Of a stretch of DNA of 64,000 nucleotides, positions 11,991-21,237 are shown piece after piece. The translations under genes were made by a program, and so were the position numbers. Position 1 is the first letter of the stretch. Each line of letters starts with the position of its first letter. This DNA comes from an uncultured Pseudomonadota bacterium (GTDB taxonomy: Bacteria; Pseudomonadota; Gammaproteobacteria; Steroidobacterales; Steroidobacteraceae), in the NCBI GenBank assembly GCA_937920275.1, contig CALGVD010000136.1, forward strand, positions 90,645 to 154,644. The letters run 5' to 3'. The notes beneath the pieces were generated by a model. That model did not search any database. It was not told the DNA's origin and saw only the letters and a program-made list of their open reading frames with translations.

Positions 11991-11996
11991 CTGCAA
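11969..11996 (-). promoter_or_regulatory. Candidate promoter of the ScfR-type regulator, with an overlapping TTGCA inverted repeat
   Basis: On the minus strand TTGCAG (11996-11991) and TAATAA (11974-11969) are 16 bases apart. The -35 is one arm of an inverted repeat, TTGCA-GATAAGC-TGCAA (11980-11996), that also contains the aceB -10. TTGCA-type half sites resemble those described for RamB/PrpR relatives. The two promoters thus overlap face to face. Confidence 0.38.
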
Positions 11997-12000
11997 CGCT

Positions 12001-13593
12001 ATGTCCGCCCTCACTGTCTCCCCGAGTACCGACCCCCGTCCCGCCGACGAGGGGATCCTCACGCCGGATGCCCTCTCGTTCCTCGGGGAACTGGTGCACC
12101 GTTTTGCGCCTCGCGTCGAGGCCCTCCTCAGCGATCGTGACGCGCGGCAAGCCCGGCTCGATGCCGGCGAGTTGCCCGACTTCCTGCCCGAGACCCGCGC
12201 GGTCCGCAACGGCGACTGGCGGGTCGCCCCGATCCCTGCTGATCTGCTCGATCGGCGGGTGGAGATCACCGGGCCCACCGATCGGAAGATGATCGTCAAC
12301 GCGCTCAATTCCGGGGCCAAGGTGTTCATGGCGGATTGCGAGGATTCGCTGTCGCCGTCCTGGGACAATGTCGTGCGGGGGCAGGCGAACCTGCGTGACG
12401 CGGTGCGTCGGCAGATCGATTTCACCTCGCCCGAGGGCAAAGCGTATCGGCTCGGTGCCCATCCTGCGGTGTTGATCGTCCGGCCGCGCGGCTGGCATCT
12501 CGAGGAGAAGCACCTTACGGCGGACGCAGGGGTGTCGCGGGTGCCGGGTGCACTGATCGATTTCGGGCTTTACCTGTTCCACAACCATGCCGAGCTCGCC
12601 GCCCGCGGAACGGGCCCGTATCTCTACCTGCCGAAGCTCGAAAGCCACCAGGAGGCGCGGCTCTGGGCGGAGGTGTTCGATTATGCGGAGCGTCGGCTCG
12701 GCATCGCGCACGGCACCATCAAGTGCACGGTCTTGATCGAGACGATCCTCGCAGCGTTCGAGATGGACGAGATCCTCTGGGAACTGCGCGACCACATCGT
12801 CGGGCTCAACTGCGGCCGTTGGGACTACATCTTCAGCTTCATCAAAAAATTTGCTGCCCGACCGGAGTTCCTGCTTCCCGATCGCCATCAAGTGACGATG
12901 ACGACGCACTTCCTGCGTTCCTACTCCCAGCTCTGCATCCGCAGCTGTCACCGGCGCGGGGCGTTCGCCATGGGGGGCATGGCGGCACAGATCCCCATCA
13001 AGAACGATCCGGTCGCGAACGACGCAGCCCTCGCCAAGGTCCGCGCTGACAAAGAGCGGGAAGCGGGTGACGGTCATGACGGAACTTGGGTGGCGCATCC
13101 CGCGCTGGTGCCGATCGCGATGGCGGTGTTCGATCGTCTGATGCCGACCCCGAACCAGATGCATCGTCTGCGCGAGGATGTCGAGGTGAGCGCCGCCGAT
13201 CTGCTGCGCGTTCCGGAAGGTGTGATCACCGAGGCGGGCCTGCGCAACAACATCAGCGTCGCCCTGCAGTACATGGCGGCTTGGATCTCGGGGAACGGTT
13301 GCGTGCCCATCAACAATCTGATGGAGGACGCTGCCACCGCGGAGATCTCGCGTGCCCAGGTGTGGCAGTGGATCCGCCACCCGCGCGGCGTGCTGGACGA
13401 CGGGCGGAAGGTCACCCTCGAGCTCTTCCGGCTGACGCTCGCACAAGAGCAGGACCGGCTGCGCGACGCCCTCGGCGCTGCCGCCTACGCCACGGGGAAC
13501 TTCGACGACGCTGCCCGCCTGATCGATCAGATCACCGCAGACGATCGCTTCGAGTCGTTCCTGACCTTGTCCGCCTACCGCGCGCTCGCCTGA
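12001..13593 (+). CDS. aceB: Malate synthase A
   Basis: Glyoxylate-shunt enzyme condensing glyoxylate with acetyl-CoA to malate. 530 residues, near the 533 of E. coli AceB. The N-terminal half has [15 protein letters not shown], and the family signature [15 protein letters not shown] is intact, as is a [13 protein letters not shown] segment. ATG at 12001 is chosen; an in-frame TTG at 11980 lies inside the control region and is less likely. aceA follows after 56 bases, so aceB-aceA form an operon opposite the ScfR-type regulator. Confidence 0.97.
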   Translation: MSALTVSPSTDPRPADEGILTPDALSFLGELVHRFAPRVEALLSDRDARQARLDAGELPDFLPETRAVRNGDWRVAPIPADLLDRRVEITGPTDRKMIVNALNSGAKVFMADCEDSLSPSWDNVVRGQANLRDAVRRQIDFTSPEGKAYRLGAHPAVLIVRPRGWHLEEKHLTADAGVSRVPGALIDFGLYLFHNHAELAARGTGPYLYLPKLESHQEARLWAEVFDYAERRLGIAHGTIKCTVLIETILAAFEMDEILWELRDHIVGLNCGRWDYIFSFIKKFAARPEFLLPDRHQVTMTTHFLRSYSQLCIRSCHRRGAFAMGGMAAQIPIKNDPVANDAALAKVRADKEREAGDGHDGTWVAHPALVPIAMAVFDRLMPTPNQMHRLREDVEVSAADLLRVPEGVITEAGLRNNISVALQYMAAWISGNGCVPINNLMEDAATAEISRAQVWQWIRHPRGVLDDGRKVTLELFRLTLAQEQDRLRDALGAAAYATGNFDDAARLIDQITADDRFESFLTLSAYRALA

Positions 13594-13649
13594 CGGCGCC
13601 GCGCACCGATCTGGCCTCGATACTCCAACCTCCGACGCAGGATGCCGCC

Positions 13650-14936
<1,287 letters not shown>

Positions 14937-14988
14937 TCGCGGCTCGTGTAGAATCCGCGGCCTTCGGTAACGGTCCGGGGCCGCGGTC

Positions 14989-16317
<1,329 letters not shown>

Positions 16318-16326
16318 CGGTCGAGC

Positions 16327-16998
16327 ATGACGGTCTTCGACGCGGACTGTCGGCGTTGCCCGCGGCTCGTCGATTGTCGCGAGGCCTCGGCGCGGCGCTT
16401 CCCGGGCTATCACGGTGCGCCGGTCGCGGCGTTCGGCGATCCTGCGCCGGAGTGGCTGATCGTCGGGCTCGCCCCGGGACTGCACGGCGCCAATCGCACC
16501 GGTCGACCGTTCACCGGTGACCACGCAGGCATCCTGCTCTACGAGACGCTCCACGCCCTCGGTGCATCGACAGCCGCCGTCTCGGAGCATCCAGACGACG
16601 GCTTACAGTTGAAGGGCGTGCGGGTCACGAACGCGGTGAAGTGTCTGCCGCCCGCGAACAAACCCCTGCCCGCGGAGATCCGCGCCTGCAACGGTTATCT
16701 CGCCGCGGAGCTCGAGACGCTCGCGCCACGGGTCGTGGTGGCGTTGGGGCGCATCGCGCACGATGCCGTGCTCGACGCCGTCGGGCGCCCCCGTTCGAGC
16801 TGTCGCTTCGGTCACGGTGCCGAGCATCAGATCGTCCCTTCGCGACCGTCGATCGCGGCGTTCTCGTTGGTGGATTCGTACCACTGCAGCCGGTACAACA
16901 CCCAGACCCGGCGTTTGACTCCGACGATGTTCCTGGAGGTTCTGGGGCGTGCACAGGCGCTGCTCGGGACCTCGGGGCGCTCGTCCGCTGTGCGATGA
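16327..16998 (+). CDS. Family 5 uracil-DNA glycosylase (UdgB type)
   Basis: DNA repair enzyme removing uracil, and in known family members also hypoxanthine and other deaminated bases. 223 residues. Motif A is GLAPGLHGANRTGRPFTGDH (about residues 47-66), without the polar catalytic Asp/Asn of family 1, as expected for family 5. The second motif is DSYHCSRYNTQTRRLTP (about residues 184-200), with the characteristic H-x-S/C...NTQT. Four cysteines in the N-terminus (CRRCPRLVDC) and CLPP fit the family's Fe-S cluster. It lies 9 bases after icd and 7 bases before uvrC, so it sits in a repair gene pair. Confidence 0.9.
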   Translation: MTVFDADCRRCPRLVDCREASARRFPGYHGAPVAAFGDPAPEWLIVGLAPGLHGANRTGRPFTGDHAGILLYETLHALGASTAAVSEHPDDGLQLKGVRVTNAVKCLPPANKPLPAEIRACNGYLAAELETLAPRVVVALGRIAHDAVLDAVGRPRSSCRFGHGAEHQIVPSRPSIAAFSLVDSYHCSRYNTQTRRLTPTMFLEVLGRAQALLGTSGRSSAVR

Positions 16999-17005
16999 TC
17001 GGCGG

Positions 17006-18856
17006 GTGAGCACCGAGCCGACCCACGCCACTCCGTTCGACGCGCGGGCGTTCGTCGGCAGCCTTCCGCGCAGACCCGGCGTGTACCGGATGTTCGCCGC
17101 CGATGGCGCGATCCTCTATGTCGGCAAGGCCAAGTCGCTGCGCGACCGCGTCGGCAGCTATTTCACGCCCGCCAATGTCATCCCCAAGGTCCAGGCCTTG
17201 GTCGGACAGATCGCGGCCATGGAAGTCACGGTGACGCGCTCCGAGACCGAGGCCTTGCTGCTCGAGCACAACCTCATCAAGGCGCATCGTCCGCGGTACA
17301 ACGTGCTGTTGCGTGACGACAAGACCTTCCCCTATCTTTGGTTGTCGACCGATCATGCGTTCCCGAGACTGGTCGTCTATCGGGGCGCCCGCAACGCCCC
17401 GGGGCGCTACTTCGGCCCCTATCCGAATGCGGGCGCGGTGCAGGAGACCTTGCACCACCTGCAGAAGGTCTTCGGTCTGCGCAATTGTCGCGATGGCTAT
17501 TTCGCGAACCGCAGCCGGCCCTGCCTGCAGCATCAGATCGGTCGGTGTTCCGCGCCCTGTGTGGGTCTCATCGCGGCCGAGGACTACGGGCGTGATGTCG
17601 GGTCGGCCGTGCGCGTGCTCGAGGGGCGCAATGCCGATGTCCAACGAGAGCTTGCCGAACACATGGAAGCGGCCTCGCAGCGGCTCGAGTTCGAGAAGGC
17701 TGCCGTGCTGCGCGATCAGATCGCGGCGATCCAGGCGCTGCAGGCGCAACAGGTCGTCTCCGCGGACGATGAGCGCGATGCCGACATCTTCGCGGTCGCC
17801 GGCGAACCGGGCGAGTACGCGATCGGCGTCATGCCCGTACGGGGTGGTCGCAGCCTCGGAACCACGCATCATTTTCCGCGTGCCGTGTTCGCAGAGCCGG
17901 GCGAGGTGCTGTCGTCGTTCCTCATGCAGTACTACGCGGTGCAGGCGTCGCCGCCGGAGGTGTACTCGAGCCTGCAGCTCGACGATGCGGCTGCGCTCTC
18001 CGAGGCGCTGAGCGCTCAGGCGGGCCACACGGTACGGGTACGCCGCGCGCAACGAGGGCTTGCCGCGCGGTGGGCGGAGATGACCCGCGATAACGCCGTG
18101 CAAGCCTTGCGCATGCGTCTCGCGCGGTCCGACGGATGGGCGGATATGTATGCGGAGCTCGCATTATTGCTCGGTCGAGCATCGCCCCCCGCGCGCATGG
18201 AATGTTTCGACATCAGCCACACGCAAGGCGAGGGCACCGTCGCGTCCTGCGTGGTGTTCGGTCTCGAGGGGCCGCTCAAAAAAGAGTACCGCCGGTTCAA
18301 CATCAGCGGGATCGAACCGGGCGATGACTACGCAGCGCTACGACAGGCGGTGGGACGACGGTACTCGCGCATCCAAGCCGGCGAGGTGCCACCGCCCGAC
18401 CTGCTGGTCATCGACGGTGGTCCTGCGCAGGTGGGCGGGGTCGCCGAAGTGCTGGCACCACTCGGTTTCGGCGATCTCCCGATGCTGGGCATCTCCAAGG
18501 GTCCAGATCGCAGACCGGGTGAGGAACAGCTCCATCTGGGGGGTGCCGCGGCCGGCACCCAGCCGCCGATCATCCCCGGCGCACGATCTGCCGCCCTGAA
18601 GCTGTTGCAACGCTTGCGGGATGAGGCACACCGTTTCGCGATCACGGGTCACCGGCGGCGTCGCGCCCGCCGCTTCAACGAGTCTATCCTCGAGACGGTG
18701 CCCGGGCTGGGCCCGGCCAAGCGCCGCGCGCTGTTGCGCCAGTTCGGTGGCTTGCAGGGTGTCCTGCGTGCCGCACAGACCGATCTCGAGCAGGCACCGG
18801 GGATCGGCCCGGCACTCGCACAAAACCTTTATGATGCGCTGCACCCCGGCGAGTGA
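17006..18856 (+). CDS. uvrC: UvrABC excinuclease subunit C
   Basis: Makes the 3' and 5' incisions of nucleotide-excision repair. 616 residues, full length. Order of domains: GIY-YIG nuclease (RPGVYRMF...ILYVGKAKSLRDRVGSYF, residues about 18-48), Cys-rich segment ending NCRDGYFANRSRPCLQHQIG, UVR motif (LEFEKAAVLRDQIAAIQ, about 228-244), RNase H-like C-terminal nuclease (MECFDISHTQGE, LLVIDGGPAQ), and tandem HhH (LGPAKRRALLRQFGG, APGIGPALAQ). GTG at 17006 is the start. pgsA follows after 3 bases, the conserved gammaproteobacterial order. Confidence 0.97.
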   Translation: MSTEPTHATPFDARAFVGSLPRRPGVYRMFAADGAILYVGKAKSLRDRVGSYFTPANVIPKVQALVGQIAAMEVTVTRSETEALLLEHNLIKAHRPRYNVLLRDDKTFPYLWLSTDHAFPRLVVYRGARNAPGRYFGPYPNAGAVQETLHHLQKVFGLRNCRDGYFANRSRPCLQHQIGRCSAPCVGLIAAEDYGRDVGSAVRVLEGRNADVQRELAEHMEAASQRLEFEKAAVLRDQIAAIQALQAQQVVSADDERDADIFAVAGEPGEYAIGVMPVRGGRSLGTTHHFPRAVFAEPGEVLSSFLMQYYAVQASPPEVYSSLQLDDAAALSEALSAQAGHTVRVRRAQRGLAARWAEMTRDNAVQALRMRLARSDGWADMYAELALLLGRASPPARMECFDISHTQGEGTVASCVVFGLEGPLKKEYRRFNISGIEPGDDYAALRQAVGRRYSRIQAGEVPPPDLLVIDGGPAQVGGVAEVLAPLGFGDLPMLGISKGPDRRPGEEQLHLGGAAAGTQPPIIPGARSAALKLLQRLRDEAHRFAITGHRRRRARRFNESILETVPGLGPAKRRALLRQFGGLQGVLRAAQTDLEQAPGIGPALAQNLYDALHPGE

Positions 18857-18859
18857 ACC

Positions 18860-19423
18860 ATGATCTGGAATGTCCCCAACACACTGACCTGGATGCGGAT
18901 CTTCTCCATTCCGCTCGTCGTGCTGTTGTTCCACCTTCCGTATCATTGGTCCGATCCGGCGGCTGGCGCGCTGTTCGCGATCGCGGGCATCACCGACACG
19001 CTTGACGGCTATTTCGCGCGGAAGTACGGCCAGACATCGAAGCTCGGTGCCTTCCTCGACCCGGTGGCCGACAAACTCATCGTCGCCACCGCCTTGGTCT
19101 TGCTCGTCAGCAAGGATGCACGCTTGGTGGTGGTGCTGCCGGCCATCGTCATCATCGGCCGTGAGATCGCGATCTCCGCGCTGCGCGAATGGATGGCGGA
19201 GCTCGGTGCGCGCCGCAAGGTCGCCGTTTCGAGCCTCGGTAAGGTCAAGACCATCCTGCAGATCGTCGGCCTCTCGATGATGCTCATCCGCTGGGATGTC
19301 TGGTTCCTGCCGACGTACCAGGTGGGCGTGGCCTTGACCGTGATCGCTGCGGTCTTCACGCTCATCTCGGGCTGGGAACACCTGCGTGCCGCTTGGCCGG
19401 ACCTTCGCAGCGGCTCATCTTGA
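18860..19423 (+). CDS. pgsA: CDP-diacylglycerol-glycerol-3-phosphate 3-phosphatidyltransferase
   Basis: Inner-membrane enzyme making phosphatidylglycerol phosphate from CDP-diacylglycerol and glycerol 3-phosphate. 187 residues, normal length. The CDP-alcohol phosphotransferase motif is intact: DTLDGYFARKYGQTSKLGAF followed by LDPVADK (about residues 46-72), with all four metal-binding aspartates. Four to six hydrophobic helices surround it. The gene starts 3 bases after uvrC, and the tRNA-Gly promoter overlaps its stop codon. Confidence 0.97.
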   Translation: MIWNVPNTLTWMRIFSIPLVVLLFHLPYHWSDPAAGALFAIAGITDTLDGYFARKYGQTSKLGAFLDPVADKLIVATALVLLVSKDARLVVVLPAIVIIGREIAISALREWMAELGARRKVAVSSLGKVKTILQIVGLSMMLIRWDVWFLPTYQVGVALTVIAAVFTLISGWEHLRAAWPDLRSGSS

Positions 19424-19448
19424 AGTTCGGGTCGTCCGACCCTACAAT
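19420..19448 (+). promoter_or_regulatory. Promoter of the tRNA-Gly/tRNA-Cys unit
   Basis: TTGAAG (19420-19425) and TACAAT (19443-19448) are separated by exactly 17 bases. The predicted start near 19455 is about 10 bases before the mature tRNA-Gly 5' end. The -35 overlaps the pgsA stop codon, so the tRNAs can be transcribed independently of uvrC-pgsA. Confidence 0.65.
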
Positions 19449-19464
19449 TGTCGTTCTGTCCCGG

Positions 19465-19540
<76 letters not shown>

Positions 19541-19551
19541 GATTCGTCCGG

Positions 19552-19585
19552 AAACCCCGGTGGCGACAGCCCCCGGGGTTTTTTT
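19552..19585 (+). terminator. Intrinsic terminator or attenuator between two tRNA genes
   Basis: A perfect 9-bp stem, AAACCCCGG (19552-19560) with CCGGGGTTT (19573-19581), has a 12-base loop, and its T-run extends to 19585. It is a textbook Rho-independent terminator, yet tRNA-Cys starts only 23 bases later with no room for a separate promoter, so read-through seems required. Confidence 0.8.
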
Positions 19586-19608
19586 CTTCTACGGGGCGCA
19601 AAGCCTTG

Positions 19609-19682
19609 GGCTGGGTGGCAGAGTGGTCATGCAGCGGCCTGCAAAGCCGTGTACGCCGGTTCGATTCCGACCCCAGCCTCCA
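19609..19682 (+). tRNA. tRNA-Cys (anticodon GCA)
   Basis: A 74-base cloverleaf: acceptor GGCTGGG/CCCAGCC, anticodon loop CTGCAAA with GCA at 19641-19643, GGTTCGATTCC T-arm and an encoded TCCA end. It corresponds by order to E. coli cysT after glyW. The leucine tRNA that follows in E. coli is not next to it here. Confidence 0.97.
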
Positions 19683-19694
19683 CTCCCTCGTTCA

Positions 19695-19718
19695 TGACCG
19701 GTCGTCAGAGACCGGTCA
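19695..19718. repeat. Perfect hairpin after tRNA-Cys
   Basis: TGACCGGTC (19695-19703) and GACCGGTCA (19710-19718) form a 9-bp stem with a 6-base loop, 12 bases after the tRNA-Cys end and 19 bases before the next start codon. There is no T-run, so it may be a processing signal, a Rho-type or weak terminator, or an operator. Confidence 0.6.
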
Positions 19719-19737
19719 CCCGCGTCCAGGAGCCCTC

Positions 19738-20670
19738 ATGTCCGCCAAGCCTGCATCCTGCTCGCTTATCCTCCTACTGGCCGCTTTCATGGCCGCTGCG
19801 GTCGGTTCGCCCCGGGCGTTGGCGGAGGGGGGCTCTTCAGACCTCGAAGCGCAACTCAGGGGGCTGATCGTCGGCTTCAAGGGCACGGTGACGTTGCACG
19901 CTCGGCATCTCGAGACCGGCGCCGAGGTCGGCATCGAACCCGATAAGCCCGTGCGCACGGCCAGCACCATCAAGCTTCCGATCGCCTGTGCGGTGGCGGC
20001 GCAGGTGGCCGAAGGTCAGGCCCGCTGGGACGAGCGCCTCACGGTCTCCGCCGCGTCCAAGGTGTCAGGATCGGGCGTGCTGTCGGAGTTCAGCGACGGT
20101 GAGACCATCTCGCTGCGCGATGCGGTCAGGCTGATGATCGTCGTCAGCGATAACACCGCCACCAACCTCGTCCTCGATCGGATCGGTGCCGACGCGGTGA
20201 ACGATCACATGGACTCGCTCGATCTGCGACGGACGCGCGCCATGCGCAAGATCCGCGGCGATGGCACGCAGCTCAAGGCAGCCACAGGCTGGAGCCGCGC
20301 CGGGCTCGAGCCCGAGAACCAGCGTTTCGGCATCGGCTCATCGACGCCGCGCGAGATGACCCGCCTGCTCGGGATGCTGGCCGACGGAAAAGTGGTCGAC
20401 GAGGCGGCCTCGCGCGACCTGCTCGACACGCTCGAGCGCCAGCAATACAAGGACGGGATCGGCCGTCAGAGCGGCTCGCTGCGAGTGGCCAGCAAATCAG
20501 GTTCGCTCGATGCCTTGCGCAGCGATGTCGGCATCGTCTGGACGCCGCAGGGTCGCATCGCCTTGGCGATCACGGTCGATGACATGCCCGGGATCGACTA
20601 CTCGCCGGACAACGCCGGCAATCTGATCATCTCCCGATTGTCGCAACGGATCATCGCCGAGCTACGCTGA
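19738..20670 (+). CDS. Class A beta-lactamase-like serine hydrolase, exported
   Basis: 310 residues with a signal peptide ending near ALAEGG (about residue 28). Active-site motifs of the class A fold are present in order: STIK (S76, K79), SDN (S137-D138-N139) and KSG (K253-S254-G255). The usual ExxLN omega-loop motif is irregular (LEPEN, residues 190-194), so the Glu166 equivalent is not certain and true beta-lactamase activity is doubtful. AGGAG precedes the ATG by 7 bases. It ends by overlapping the convergent DUF6702-like gene by 9 bases. A D,D-peptidase or other amidase role is also possible. Confidence 0.78.
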   Translation: MSAKPASCSLILLLAAFMAAAVGSPRALAEGGSSDLEAQLRGLIVGFKGTVTLHARHLETGAEVGIEPDKPVRTASTIKLPIACAVAAQVAEGQARWDERLTVSAASKVSGSGVLSEFSDGETISLRDAVRLMIVVSDNTATNLVLDRIGADAVNDHMDSLDLRRTRAMRKIRGDGTQLKAATGWSRAGLEPENQRFGIGSSTPREMTRLLGMLADGKVVDEAASRDLLDTLERQQYKDGIGRQSGSLRVASKSGSLDALRSDVGIVWTPQGRIALAITVDDMPGIDYSPDNAGNLIISRLSQRIIAELR

Positions 20671-21237
20671 CGCGGGCGGCGACCAGGCGAACACGGCGCT
20701 CGTCCGCGTGCCCGTCAGGCGCTCGCTGCGCGGTGGATCGGTCAACTCGAACTGCAGCGTGTGGGCCATGTCCGGGAAGACGGACTGCAGAAAGCGCCCC
20801 TCGACCGAGAAATCGCCCGCGATCGAGGGGGCGGGTGTCGACTGGTAGAACGCGAGATCGTTGCCGAGGAGCTCCGCACCTTCGAGGGTGAGCGGCAAGG
20901 CTTTTCCGTCCGGGCCGACCCACTTGATCGCGCGTTCGAGTTCGAGCGCCAGTCGGGCCCGTCCGGTGGGGCTCGTCGGATCGGCGCCGGCGTCACCGGT
21001 GAGCTTCACCAGCGCGCCAGCGGCGTCGTGGAGATGCAGCGTCGTGGTGAATTCCCATGTGGCCGCGGCGTCGTTGGCGGCCACTCGGGTGAGCGCGACG
21101 CGCGAACGGTGCGCGAACGCCGTCTGCGGGCGGCCGGTCAACGCGAGCACCGCGGCGGATGACGCGAGAGCGATGAGTGCTTCGCGGCGGCGGCGGGACC
21201 TAGGGCCTTCGGCCGGACGGACGAACGGGCGATCCAT
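20662..21237 (-). CDS. DUF6702-like exported protein coupled to an M1 peptidase
   Basis: 191 residues of unknown function. The N-terminus RRRREALIALASSAAVLAL followed by TAFAHRSRVALTRV looks like an export signal with an arginine-rich n-region, possibly Tat, ending before AHRSR. The mature part is beta-rich, with short FTTTLHLHDAAG and LEGRFLQSVFP-like strands, as in DUF6702 proteins, which I recall often lying beside M1 aminopeptidases. Here its ATG overlaps the peptidase stop by one base (TGATG), so translation is coupled. A partner or accessory role for the peptidase is inference. Family assignment is moderate. Confidence 0.6.
   Translation of the reverse strand: MDRPFVRPAEGPRSRRRREALIALASSAAVLALTGRPQTAFAHRSRVALTRVAANDAAATWEFTTTLHLHDAAGALVKLTGDAGADPTSPTGRARLALELERAIKWVGPDGKALPLTLEGAELLGNDLAFYQSTPAPSIAGDFSVEGRFLQSVFPDMAHTLQFELTDPPRSERLTGTRTSAVFAWSPPASA

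Noticed and set aside
10423..13446. A 1007-codon open frame on the minus strand through the ScfR-type gene and antisense aceB
   Set aside because: Only the part from 11934 has family similarity; the rest is the mirror of aceB codons in GC-rich DNA and carries no conserved motif.
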